39,652 bases of DNA from an uncultured Bacteroidales bacterium (lineage in GTDB: Bacteria; Bacteroidota; Bacteroidia; Bacteroidales; UBA3663). Below the pieces are notes generated by a model. It did no database searches. It was not told the origin of the DNA and worked only from the letters and a program-made list of their open reading frames with translations. Location of the stretch: positions 1 through 39,652 of the forward strand of contig CAJOLH010000037.1 in assembly GCA_905235375.1 (NCBI GenBank), in the 5' to 3' direction. A program made the position numbers and the translations under genes. Shown here piece after piece: positions 1-9,300 of the stretch. How positions within the stretch are numbered: the first letter of the stretch is position 1; each line of letters begins with the position of its first letter.

Positions 1-1
1 C

Positions 2-208
2 AACACCTTCAGCTTTGACGGTGACATGCTATTGTTCCCCTCCCTTCAGGCAGGTAGCACCGTTTCCATCCACACCCCCGGCGGTTTGCTTGTGCTGAGC
101 CGCACGGTCGCTGCTGCCGGTCAGTATTCCTTCCCCATCTCGCACCTCGATGCAGGTGTCTATCTCGTCTCGGTAAATGGTCTAACCTATAAAATTGTGA
201 AGCGATGA
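2..208 (+). CDS. C-terminal end of a T9SS type A cargo protein (partial)
   Basis: Only the last 68 codons are in the window; the frame is open from the left edge to the TGA at 206-208. The residues are beta-rich and end in GVYLVSVNGLTYKIVKR, preceded by GSTVSIHTPGG. This is the typical pattern of the type A C-terminal sorting domain (TIGR04183-like): an Ig-like fold with a final Gly-Val-Tyr strand and a basic end. Known role: such domains direct proteins from the periplasm through the type IX secretion system, after which the domain is cleaved. The catalytic or binding part of the protein lies outside the window, so its function cannot be named. The stop overlaps the start of the next gene (ATGA), suggesting translational coupling. 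Confidence 0.75.
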   Translation, partial: NTFSFDGDMLLFPSLQAGSTVSIHTPGGLLVLSRTVAAAGQYSFPISHLDAGVYLVSVNGLTYKIVKR

Positions 209-2577
209 AAAGATCCATCATTATAATTCTATCCTTTCTCTTTATCTGCCTTCTCTTTGCCTATGGCTTGAATGCCCAACATGGAATCGTTGTATTTGGT
301 AAGGATACATTGTGCATTAACAATATCAATCTGGAAAATATATCTCATGGTGAAGATGAAGTGTCATTAAACTGTGTTGATACTATTATGAAAAGAAGAA
401 TATCGGAACTGGACAGTATTAGCATCCTGAAAATACCTGAATTGCTTGTTATCGAACAAGGAATAGGAGATTGGTCAGAGATGCGAATGTGCAGTGACGG
501 CACAGTAGTGCTAACAAGAATGGAGGATGAGAATATACCATCAGAAATGATGATGATGTGTCCTGATGACTCTTTGGGAGCCATTTTCTCAAAGATTACA
601 TTCGATGAGAATGCCTACCCCGTTGAAATCACTATGAATGAAAACAAGATTCTTGTCGATTGGATAGACGAAACACAATTCAATATCACTATACTTTCTC
701 CTGATAGTATATCCATGAGATTTGATAGTTTGTCTTATACTGTAGAACCTTCAGAAAATGGAAGGCAACTTGTGCCAGATATAGATAAGAAACCATGGTT
801 AACTCGTGTGGGGGGAGTATTAGAGTTGGTTGGAGGTGGTATTGGTACTATTGGAGGAGCTGTAATGATGGTGGGTTCTGCAGCATTAGAAGCCTTTAGT
901 GCAGGTTCATCAACTCCAATTTCTATTCCTGGCATAGTTATTGGTTATTATAATGTAAAAAGTGGTTTAGAAAGTTTGTACAATGGTTTTATTAACGCTT
1001 TTACCAATAATTATGAAATAGGAGATGATAAAGTGATAGAAACACTCTCTTCTCAGGCAGCAACAACAACTTTTGAGAGGGCTGTGGTTCCAAATCTGCC
1101 CAATAAACTATTCCCATATTTGGTTGATTCAAAATACAAGATTAATGATTTGTATTCTTTTATTCCCACAGCCTTGGGTGATGTGGTTGCAAACCTTAAT
1201 AGACCATATACGTGGTTTGATCTGGTTGCTGATGTCCAGATGAACGTGTTTACAGGTCTTGCCATGGATACTACCATGAATAGTATTACCGTTAGTGGAT
1301 ACGTGAACCCCTATATACTGGAATCGCCAAGCGTCAGGTTTGAAACTGAATATGGTATTATCATCTATTCGGAGGAAAATCCCCAAGAGAGATATGTCCA
1401 AAACGATTATGATGGAGCGGGTGGCATGTTCGGATACATCTTTGATGAACTTAAGCCAAATACTACATATAGTTATTTTACGTATTATATTGACATGACA
1501 AATCAAGTTGTTGCCATAGCGAAGAGCAAGTCATTCAAAACCATCCCATTACTACCAGTTATCAAGGACTTTAAAATAACGAACAAAGAGTATTCGGAGA
1601 ATGCTTTTACACATGATGGTGTGACTTATGACTATAAGTTTGACGTAGAATTGACAGTAGAGATTGAGGATGAAGAAGGTGTCACAGACTGGGGCTATGT
1701 CTATCGTGATCCCAATGGTCATGATAAAAAGATATCTTTGATGGAATATGGGACGAGATTCACTGATGATCGATATGTTTATTATCGTAATGGTAATATT
1801 TCTTCAGTCACTTTCTTTGTATATATAAAGTACGAAGAGGACAAGACTGCCAGATATGGTGAACCTATCGACTATTATTTGGTTTCTAACACTTGTCCAG
1901 ATGATAATCATCCGCACATTATTGACCTAGGATTACCATCAGGCACAAAATGGGCTTGTTGCAATGTGGATGCTCCTAAACCTGAAGGTTATGGAGGTCG
2001 CTACGCATGGGGTGAAACTTGGGAGAAAGAGGAATATATTTGGGCAACGTATTCGTTACGTGAAAATTTAACTAATATAGATCCGATTTCTGGCTGGTAT
2101 GACGCAGGAACATACATCGGTGAAGACATATCTGGGACTGAATATGATGTTGCTCATGTGAAATGGGGAGAGCCTTGGAGGATGCCTTCATTTGACCAAT
2201 ATTTTGAATTGGCAACCGAATGCTCTGGTGGGTGGACAAATTATAATGGTGTGTATGGTTTCGTTTTCATAGGTTCAAATGACAACTCAATCTTCCTGCC
2301 TGCTGGAGAAGGAAGGGACTCAATGGGTGCTTACTGGGCATCCACTTTTTGGCATGGAGGTGATGGTCGTTTTGCAGAATACTTTGATTTCGGTTCATAT
2401 GGTTATGGTTATGATTGGGAACCCAATCATTGGGATTGGTACTGGAATAACATTTCTTTACGTAGCGATGGCCTTTACATTCGTGCCGTCTATAACAGTG
2501 GAGATTTTAATTATGAAAATGATGAGGATGATGAAGAGGATGAAGAAGAATATGAAGAGGATGAAACTGGAGAATAA
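205..2577 (+). CDS. Large secreted protein with Fibrobacter-type paralogous domain and acidic tail
   Basis: This 790-residue protein starts with a clear signal peptide (about residues 1-24, cut near LNAQ). Residues about 200-265 are a Gly-rich hydrophobic stretch (GGGIGTIGGAVMMVGSAALE). Residues about 350-455 look like a fibronectin-type domain (SGYVNPYI ... LKPNTTYSYFTYYI). From about residue 568 it carries the HIIDLGLPSGTKWACCNV ... GGRYAWGE pattern of the Bacteroidetes/Fibrobacter succinogenes major paralogous domain, to about residue 765. The last 20 or so residues are almost all Asp/Glu. No T9SS sorting domain is seen, so the export route past the periplasm is unknown. The gene is visibly more AT-rich than its neighbours, which may reflect transfer. 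The ATGA overlap with the gene upstream decides the start. Function is unknown; a surface or adhesin-like role is only inference. Confidence 0.8.
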   Translation: MKRSIIIILSFLFICLLFAYGLNAQHGIVVFGKDTLCINNINLENISHGEDEVSLNCVDTIMKRRISELDSISILKIPELLVIEQGIGDWSEMRMCSDGTVVLTRMEDENIPSEMMMMCPDDSLGAIFSKITFDENAYPVEITMNENKILVDWIDETQFNITILSPDSISMRFDSLSYTVEPSENGRQLVPDIDKKPWLTRVGGVLELVGGGIGTIGGAVMMVGSAALEAFSAGSSTPISIPGIVIGYYNVKSGLESLYNGFINAFTNNYEIGDDKVIETLSSQAATTTFERAVVPNLPNKLFPYLVDSKYKINDLYSFIPTALGDVVANLNRPYTWFDLVADVQMNVFTGLAMDTTMNSITVSGYVNPYILESPSVRFETEYGIIIYSEENPQERYVQNDYDGAGGMFGYIFDELKPNTTYSYFTYYIDMTNQVVAIAKSKSFKTIPLLPVIKDFKITNKEYSENAFTHDGVTYDYKFDVELTVEIEDEEGVTDWGYVYRDPNGHDKKISLMEYGTRFTDDRYVYYRNGNISSVTFFVYIKYEEDKTARYGEPIDYYLVSNTCPDDNHPHIIDLGLPSGTKWACCNVDAPKPEGYGGRYAWGETWEKEEYIWATYSLRENLTNIDPISGWYDAGTYIGEDISGTEYDVAHVKWGEPWRMPSFDQYFELATECSGGWTNYNGVYGFVFIGSNDNSIFLPAGEGRDSMGAYWASTFWHGGDGRFAEYFDFGSYGYGYDWEPNHWDWYWNNISLRSDGLYIRAVYNSGDFNYENDEDDEEDEEEYEEDETGE
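2521..2574 (+). repeat. GAT/GAA-rich low-complexity coding tract
   Basis: The 3' end of the preceding gene is a purine-rich run of GAT, GAG and GAA codons, giving a D/E tail. Trinucleotide periodicity means slippage would change the tail length without changing the frame. Confidence 0.7.
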
Positions 2578-2613
2578 TGACAATCTCAATGCATCTTAAC
2601 CCTAAACAAAAAT

Positions 2614-2655
2614 CCCCGGTAGCCAATGGCTATCGGGGTAACTTTTCTTTATTTT
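2614..2655 (+). terminator. Rho-independent terminator
   Basis: An 11-bp stem (CCCCGGTAGCC at 2614-2624 with GGCTATCGGGG at 2628-2638, one G-T wobble) closes a three-base loop and is followed by a T-rich stretch (2639-2655). It lies 36 bases after the stop at 2577 and ends the first transcription unit. Confidence 0.85.
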
Positions 2656-2864
2656 AGACTAATTCATTTCGGCAAGTTTTGGCGAATGTCAACTTCGAAA
2701 TAATAGAATAAAACAAAGCATGTTTGTACCCTCCACATTCGTGTGATTTGATAGATTCGTGTTCGTTATTCCAATGTAATTCATGTCAATTCATCAGAGA
2801 TATCCTTTCGTCTATTTCTGTTTTAGTTGTTACAATCCACTTTTGTTTTCTGTGGTTCGAAAAG

Positions 2865-3026
2865 CTATGCCACGAAAAGGTCATCCATCGTCACCTCGCT
2901 ACCCACGATGCTGTGATGGATTCCGCTTGCTACACCAAGGGTGGTGACAAAGGTGTTGACCAGCGCCTTCCTGGTTCTGGACTTCTCTCGGAAGATACTC
3001 ATCCGTCGGCAGCACGGCTTCCCTGT
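2865..3026 (-). pseudogene. Relic of the C-terminus of an AAA-family ATP-binding protein
   Basis: On the minus strand a 53-codon frame, bounded by a TGA at 3027-3029 and a TAG at 2865-2867, translates to RRMSIFREKSRTRKALVNTF, then VTTLGVASGIHHSIVGSEVT and MDDLFVA. The pattern (basic FRxKSxTRKAL, a hydrophobic VTTxGV strand, and a final V-T-M-D-D-L-F) is what I recall from the C-termini of COG1672-type ATP-binding proteins that are multicopy in Prevotella and Bacteroides. Nothing resembling the ATPase or the rest of the nuclease-like part is found upstream on that strand, so this is a short decayed end, not a gene. The family assignment is from memory and not checked by search. Confidence 0.5.
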
Positions 3027-3158
3027 TCATGCTAACTAACAAACATAATTCTGGCAGGAATAAAAGACATGTTTCAAGTGCTCACAGAGTAAGGCACACA
3101 GATGGCACCGATGAACACAGATTTTTGCTTGCGCACGTCCATGATTGTCCCTGAAGTC

Positions 3159-3174
3159 ATTACACATGTGTAAT
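3159..3174. promoter_or_regulatory. Perfect 16-bp palindrome, possible operator
   Basis: The sequence ATTACACATGTGTAAT is an exact inverted repeat with no spacer. It sits about 115 bp upstream of the -33 element of the AAA-ATPase gene. It is flanked by weaker outward symmetry (TTGCTTG near 3125 and CAAGCGGCAA near 3192-3201). A dimeric regulator site is possible, but a cruciform or element end is equally open. Confidence 0.35.
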
Positions 3175-3289
3175 AATCGTGCATCATGAGCAAGCGGCAA
3201 ATAATCTTATGAACATGATGTGAAACATGGAAAAAACGAGTTATTGCGACTTCGAATAATATTTTTTATTGGTTTCGGAGGGAAAATGC

Positions 3290-3319
3290 TTGTTATTTCA
3301 AATAAAATGTGTATCTTTG
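3290..3319 (+). promoter_or_regulatory. Bacteroidetes-type promoter of the AAA-ATPase gene
   Basis: TTG at 3290-3292, a 19-bp spacer and TATCTTTG at 3312-3319 match the Bacteroidetes -33/-7 consensus. The box overlaps the upstream in-frame ATG at 3309, so translation should start at the downstream ATG (3357 or 3360). Confidence 0.7.
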
Positions 3320-3356
3320 CAACGTCGTTTCATGGTTTTTAAACTGCCAGAGCAAA

Positions 3357-4943
3357 ATGATGGAACAAAAGAGAAGATATCCGATAGGCATACAGACGTT
3401 CTCGCGAATCATTCGTGAGGGCTATATCTATGTTGACAAAACAGACTTGGTGTGGGAGATGGCTCATTATGCCACGTATGTGTTCCTGAGCCGTCCGCGT
3501 CGCTTCGGCAAGTCGCTGCTGACCACGACGCTTCACTCGTATTTCAGCGGCGAGCGCGAGCTGTTCGAGGGCTTGAAGATCATGGCGTTGGAGCAGGAGT
3601 GGAGGCAGTACCCTGTGCTGCACTTCGACTTGAGCGGAGCCAAGCACATGCCAACCGAATTGGTTCAGAAAGAGTTGGAGCGTCTAATCCGCCCCTACGA
3701 GGAAGTGTATGGCAGAAACCTTGAGGAGAAGACCCCCGGCATGAGGCTTTCCGGCATAATCGACCGTGCCTATCGACTGACGGGGCAGCAGGTGGTAGTC
3801 ATCATCGACGAATACGATGCGCCGTTGCTCGACGTGCTGCATGAAGACGAACGTCTGAAGGAGATGCGCGAGGTAATGCAGGAGTTCTACCAGCGCTTGA
3901 AGATGATGGAGTCGAAGATCCGTTTCTGCTTCATCACGGGCATCACGAAGTTCTCTCAGCTGAGCATCTTCTCCACCATCAACAATCTGATGAACGTAAC
4001 GATGGATGCGAAGTTCGGAGCCATCTGCGGCATCACGGAGGAGGAGCTGGTGACCACGCTCAAGGAGGACATCGGGCTCCTGGCCGAAGAATACGAAATG
4101 ACGTGGGATGAGATGCACGAGAAGCTGAAGCTGAGATACGACGGCTACCGCTTCACCAAGAAGAAAGAGGAGATCTACAATCCCTTCAGCCTGATGAAGG
4201 CGTTTCATCAGCGCGACGTTTCAAACTACTGGTTTGAGAGCGGCACGCCCACGTTCCTCATCCGACAGATGCAGCATTTCCACACCGACATCATGTCGCT
4301 CGACCGAATTGAGGTGCCGGCTTCGGGCTTTGACCAGCCGACCGAAGCGATGAAGGATGCGCTGCCCTTGCTCTACCAGAGTGGCTATTTGACCATCAAG
4401 GGCTACGAGCGTGATACCGAGACCTATACACTGTCTATTCCAAACCAGGAGGTTCGCATCGGCTACGTCAGCGGCCTGTTGCCGATTTATTCGGGATTGA
4501 AGGATTATGAAGTTCAGGTGGGCTTTGCCGCCAAGTTCTGGCGCGCGTTGAAGCGAGGCGACATCGACCAGGCGATGCGCGAGATGCAGGCCTATCTTGC
4601 GGGTGTGCCCTACGTTGAGGGCTTCAAGCAGAAGCTGAAGGATGCTGCAACAGCCGAGGGCTTCTACGAATACACCATGTACCTTATCTTCTCGATGCTG
4701 AACGTCTATGTCCGCACGCAGGTGAAGTGCGCGGGTGGGCGAGTGGATATGGTGGTGTGGATGCCCGATGCCATCTACGTCTTCGAACTGAAGGTAGGCG
4801 ACACGGCACAGGCTGCGCTCAAGCAGATCGACAGCCGAGGCTATTCCCTCCCGTATCAAGCCGATGGTCGCCGCGTGGTGAAGGTTGGCGTCAGCATGAA
4901 TGCCGAAACGCGCACCGTGGTAGATTGGATTGTTAAGGAGTAA
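3357..4943 (+). CDS. AAA-ATPase-like protein with C-terminal PD-(D/E)XK nuclease fold
   Basis: This 528-residue protein belongs to the AAA-ATPase_like/PDDEXK_9 family (PF09820 + PF08011), widespread and multicopy in Bacteroidetes with unknown biological role. Residues 8-30 carry the family start (YPIGIQTF ... GYIYVDKTDLV). Residues about 46-53 are the Walker A-like RPRRFGKS, and about residues 146-156 the Walker B VVVIIDEYDAPL. Near residues 460-480 the nuclease-like motif RVDMVVWMPDAIYVFELK supplies the D and E-x-K residues. Start choice: the longer frame begins at 3309, but the promoter box covers that codon. The gene stands alone with its own promoter and is more GC-rich than the gap before it. 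Whether it acts in defence, mobility or something else is not known. Confidence 0.88.
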   Translation: MMEQKRRYPIGIQTFSRIIREGYIYVDKTDLVWEMAHYATYVFLSRPRRFGKSLLTTTLHSYFSGERELFEGLKIMALEQEWRQYPVLHFDLSGAKHMPTELVQKELERLIRPYEEVYGRNLEEKTPGMRLSGIIDRAYRLTGQQVVVIIDEYDAPLLDVLHEDERLKEMREVMQEFYQRLKMMESKIRFCFITGITKFSQLSIFSTINNLMNVTMDAKFGAICGITEEELVTTLKEDIGLLAEEYEMTWDEMHEKLKLRYDGYRFTKKKEEIYNPFSLMKAFHQRDVSNYWFESGTPTFLIRQMQHFHTDIMSLDRIEVPASGFDQPTEAMKDALPLLYQSGYLTIKGYERDTETYTLSIPNQEVRIGYVSGLLPIYSGLKDYEVQVGFAAKFWRALKRGDIDQAMREMQAYLAGVPYVEGFKQKLKDAATAEGFYEYTMYLIFSMLNVYVRTQVKCAGGRVDMVVWMPDAIYVFELKVGDTAQAALKQIDSRGYSLPYQADGRRVVKVGVSMNAETRTVVDWIVKE

Positions 4944-4978
4944 CCCCAGTCATCTGCTAACGACTATTATTACAACAA

Positions 4979-5019
4979 GAGGGTATGTCAAAAGGGTATT
5001 ATCCCTTATGCGTGCCCTC
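4979..5019. terminator. Hairpin between convergent genes, probable bidirectional terminator
   Basis: GAGGGTATGT (4979-4988) pairs along its whole length, with G-T wobbles, to GCGTGCCCTC (5010-5019), and an inner AAGGG/CCCTT stem adds to it. It lies in the 89-bp gap between the stop of the AAA-ATPase gene and the stop of the TolC-like gene. T-runs on either side are short, so termination strength is uncertain. Confidence 0.55.
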
Positions 5020-5032
5020 TATTTCATTTGCC

Positions 5033-6379
5033 TTATTCACTGGCACCAACAGCCTGCTTGTATTCGAGAACCTTATTCTGGTAATCAGCGAAAGCATCTG
5101 TATAATTGTCGTGAGCCTGTTGACTGAGCAATTGTGCTTCGAGCAGGTCGGACATCTTGATTGTGCCAGCGCGGTAATAGTCGCGATTCAATCGGAGGTT
5201 CTCTTCGGCTTGTTCGATGCTTCGCTGAGCGATGTCGAGCTGCTGACGAGCTTCTATGACGTTGTTCCACGCATTTTGCATTCTGATTTGCAGCAGCTCG
5301 GACTCGTCCTGTTGTTGGTCAAGGGCTTTCTGATATTCTATCCGCTTTCGCTTGATGGCGTGCGAGCCTCCCCACCAATCGGAAATGGGGACGCTGACAG
5401 TGGCATAAACCATGGCGAAGGTGCGGTCGTTTTCCATCAGATTGTGATAGTTGTAGCCAGCACCAACGGCAACTGAGGGAAGGTTTTGTCCGACGGCAAT
5501 ATTCCGTTGTAGTTTGGCGGCTTCGACCTGCTTGCCGAGCAGCTGGTATTCGGCTGTTCCCAGCAATGCCTGTTCGTGATCTTCTTTCATAGGCAGCATA
5601 GTCACGTCATCGGTGTTGGGAATCAAAGTGAACGCCGTGTCGTGGAGACCGCAATATTGCGCCAGCAACAGCCTGACAAGTGAAAGACCGTTATTCAATT
5701 TCAGTTTCTGGCTCTCCACCTCGTTTTGTCGCAGTTCCACCTGCAGCAGGTCGTTGCGCAGGGCAAGACCTGCGTGGACAGCAACATCTACATCCTTATG
5801 AATGTCATTGAGCATGGCTTCCACGGCACCAATGGTTTTCAGTTTCTCTTGTAAGGAAATTATCTGCCAGAAATATTGTTGCGTGGTCAGTTCCATTTCA
5901 TTCTCGGTGAGTTGAATCTGCAGATTAGCCACTTCCTCACCGACTTTTGCAAGGCGGTTACCATTGACAATCTGGCCTCCAGCGAATAAGGGTTGTGTGG
6001 CATTGACTCCAGCGATGGTGCCATTTTTCATCATCGACATGCTGATGGGATTGCTCAGTGCCGCCAAGGCTTCAACAGGGAACACAGTAGCCAAAGAGGC
6101 TCCCAATTCGGGTGTAATCATTTCGCTCGGGTTGATATCCATCTTGGCCATGCCTTTGTCGGCGTTGAACCATGCGCCTGTTCCACTGATGGAGGGGAAG
6201 AACTTAGTGAATGCCTCCTTGCGTTGCTGTCGTGCAGCTTCGACATCGTATTGTGCATCGCGTAAGGCAAGGTTGTTCTGACGGGCAGAGTCGAGCATCT
6301 GCTCCAATGTATAGATGGATTGGGCTTCGCAAACGGTAAAGGCTGTGAGCCCGGCAAACAGTGCTAAAAACTTCTTCAT
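5033..6379 (-). CDS. TolC-family outer-membrane efflux protein
   Basis: This 448-residue protein begins with a signal peptide (MKKFLALFAGLTAFTVCEAQ) and continues with YTLEQMLDSARQNNLALRDA, the usual first helical repeat of TolC-family outer-membrane factors. Two long alpha-helical halves rich in Gln, Glu and Leu follow, the second near AQRSIEQAEENLRLNRDYY, then a second barrel segment. It would form the outer-membrane exit duct for the RND pump encoded just upstream in the same operon (8 bp between the genes). A longer frame begins at 6409, but the start at 6379 places the signal peptide at the N-terminus and removes overlap with the RND gene. The exported substrate is not evident. Confidence 0.93.
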   Translation of the reverse strand: MKKFLALFAGLTAFTVCEAQSIYTLEQMLDSARQNNLALRDAQYDVEAARQQRKEAFTKFFPSISGTGAWFNADKGMAKMDINPSEMITPELGASLATVFPVEALAALSNPISMSMMKNGTIAGVNATQPLFAGGQIVNGNRLAKVGEEVANLQIQLTENEMELTTQQYFWQIISLQEKLKTIGAVEAMLNDIHKDVDVAVHAGLALRNDLLQVELRQNEVESQKLKLNNGLSLVRLLLAQYCGLHDTAFTLIPNTDDVTMLPMKEDHEQALLGTAEYQLLGKQVEAAKLQRNIAVGQNLPSVAVGAGYNYHNLMENDRTFAMVYATVSVPISDWWGGSHAIKRKRIEYQKALDQQQDESELLQIRMQNAWNNVIEARQQLDIAQRSIEQAEENLRLNRDYYRAGTIKMSDLLEAQLLSQQAHDNYTDAFADYQNKVLEYKQAVGASE

Positions 6380-6387
6380 GACAGATA

Positions 6388-9300
6388 TTATTTCGTCGAA
6401 ACTTTCCAATAAACCACAGGGAGCATGGAGACAACCATAATGAGCGAACCTATGCCACCAGCAAAGATAGTGACTCCTACGGGCATCCAGAATGATGACT
6501 GTGCAATGATCATCGGCACAACACCAACAGCTGTGGTGGCTGTGGTGAGGAAGATGGGAACCATGCGACGACGACCGGCTTCGTAAGCAGCTTGGCGTAC
6601 GGCTTCATTGTAATCGCGGCGCCATGTTTCATGCTCTGGATTCTCGCGAGTAGGTTCGGGATGACTAAGGGAATAGTTCTTAAGCAGGTCGATGGCATGT
6701 TCGAAGATGAGTATCTCGTTGCGCATGATGATTCCCATCAGCGTGATGAGACCGAAGATAGAGGTGAGGCCCAGGTCGCGGTCCATTAGTCCAAGGCCAA
6801 TGAGTGCGCCAGGGATCATCAAGCCCAAGGCAGCCATGCACACAGTAGTAATACCATATTTCTTGAAGTTGAAAAGCAGGAAGAAGAATACGATGATTAA
6901 GGCAATGACGATGCCACCGAAGATCTGTGGCAGAGCTTCATCACCATATTCTATCTCACCGCCTACTTCCGAACGTACACCTTGTGGTAGCGCAATCTCT
7001 TCTTGCATTACCTTGACCAGCTTCTTCTCAATGGGAGAAGTATAGACACCGTTGGCAAATTGAGCCATGACGGTGATGCAACGTTCTCCTCCACGATGAA
7101 CGATGCGGCTTTCGCTCCACATGGGCCCAACTTTGGCTATCTGGCGAAGAGGAACGGTGGTGTTGCGGCTACCAAGACCTGCCGAAAGCATTGTGGTGGG
7201 TGAAGATATGCCAAGGTTTTCGATGTCGGAGTAGGTCATGTCGGCATTGTCCTTGACGACGATGGGCAACTCGTAGTCTCCTTCCCACATCTGTCCTACA
7301 CGCAAGTCACTCGACATGGCACTGAGTGCCAGTTGAGCCGAACTACGCGTGATACCCAACTGCGCCGAAACAACAGGGTCAAGTTCCACGTTGACGATGG
7401 GGTGGGCAAGCAGATAATCGCTATGCACCCATTCCAGTTCGGGCATTTGACGCATACGATCCATCATCCGGTCGGCTGCTACATGGAGCGAATCAAGATC
7501 GCTGCTATAGAAGCGGTACTCCAATTCATCGACTTCGAGGTAATCCAGTCGCTTGAATTTTACGTAGGCTTCGGGGAAGGCTTCGCTGAGTTGAGGCTGG
7601 TAAGTGGCCAACAAATCGAGGGTGGCCTTCTGACTCTTGGTATTGACGATGAACTGTGCATAGTTGGCTCCCGCCATCTGCGGTGCGTATGCATCCATGA
7701 AACGGGGTGACGCGCAACCAATGAAGCCCGTAATGCTCGTGATGCGTGGATCTTTTTCCAGTTCATGTCGCACGATGCTGGCTATCGAGTCGGTTTCGGC
7801 TATGCCTTTGCCTTCGGGCAGGAAGATTTCGACGGCAAACTGGTCGCGATCGGCGTATGGGAAAAGACGCACTTTGAGTGACGGAATGATAGCCGTCGAG
7901 AGCGCAATGATGACCAAACCTCCGCAGATGGTGATCCAAGGGTTGCGGAACGTGAAGTCAAGCACATGGTTGTAAGTCTGTTGCACCCATTGTGTGATGG
8001 CATTCCCACCAGTCTTTACCTTGTCGGGACGGAGAATCTTCATCTCGAGGAACGGGATGATCGAAATGGCAAGGATGAGCGATACCATCAGATTGATGGT
8101 GATGGTGATGGGGAAATCCACCAGGCAGTCGAGGAATACTCCCCTCATTGTGAAGAGGAAGGGATAGAAGATGGCGCAGATGCAGAGGGTGGCAAGCATC
8201 ATCGGCATAAAGTATTGTTGAGCAGATCGAAGTGCTGCATCGTATGGCGTCAGTCCTTTGCCCAAATATTCGAGATACCCGTCGATGACAACGATGCTGT
8301 TATCGACAATCATGCCCAGCACTACAATCAATGCAGCCAGCGTAACAATATTGAGTTCGATGCCCATCATGTACATGATAGACACCGACACAAAGGTGCT
8401 CAGCGGAATAGTAACGGCTGCCACGATGGCGGAACGGAGGGGGAAGAGCACCATCATGACGAGAATGATGACGAGCATCGAAATGAGCAGGTCGCGCAGG
8501 AAGGAGGTTATGCTTTCGCCTACTACTTTCGGCTTGTCGGCAATGCGTGTGACGGTAACATCGTCGGGCAGTTCATCCCTGCGGAAGGTGTCGAGCACAC
8601 GATCGACGTCTTCACCGTACTGCACCACGTTGAAGCCCGGTGACATCTCCATCGAAAGCAGCAGACAGGGATGTCCATCCTGTTCGATGCGACTGGCCAA
8701 CGGGTCATATTCCCTCACCACACGGGCTATGTCACGAACCCTCACTACCTTGCCGGTAGCGGCATCGCTATAGATGATCTGGTTGGCCAAAGCGCTTTCG
8801 CTGTTCTCCATTGCCTCGATATGGATGGGAATCTGTTGGTCCTTGTCGCTGATGCTGCCGCTCATGGTGGTGATGCCTTGAGCCTGCAGTCGCGAGAAGA
8901 GCATTTGCTGCCCGATGCCGTAGGCCTGTAGTCGCTGTCTATCGACGTAGAGGCTAATCTGCTCCTTCTGTTCGCCAAAGAGTTTCACGTTGGCAACCGA
9001 TGGGATGCGGCGCAGACGGTCGCCAAGGTCATCACTATACTGTTTAAGTTCGCGGTAACTGCGTTGCGGACTCTCGATGGCGATGAGCAGGGCAGACGTG
9101 TTGCCAAAGTCATCGTTGGTGATGACGGCCAGCACACCTTGTGGCAACTGCGACTTGAAGGCGTTGAGGCCATGCTTGATCTTCGACCAAACTTCGTCCT
9201 TGTTGTTTACATCGTCGTTAAGGCGTACCATAACGATGCACATCCCGTTCTGCGAAGTCGTGGTGGTCTTTTCGCGATACACTTCGCCGTATGTGAAGAG

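Larger units (their letters stand above)
2656..3288. other. Gene-poor intergenic region with short repeats
   Basis: No intact gene is seen here. The stretch contains two ATTCGTG motifs (from 2737 and 2755) that match the CACGAATT-type repeats at 32571-32668, an ATPase gene relic on the minus strand, a CACAGAGTAAGGCACACAGAT-like low-complexity segment around 3080-3125 and a 16-bp palindrome. It looks like an accessory or decay zone. Confidence 0.6.

Noticed and set aside
2724..3035. Plus-strand open frame of 103 codons in the intergenic gap
   Set aside because: It has no protein-like pattern, and much of it is antisense to the ATPase relic on the minus strand, which does look like protein.
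3309..3356. Upstream start for the AAA-ATPase gene
   Set aside because: The -7 promoter box at 3312-3319 overlaps this region, so it would not be in the mRNA.
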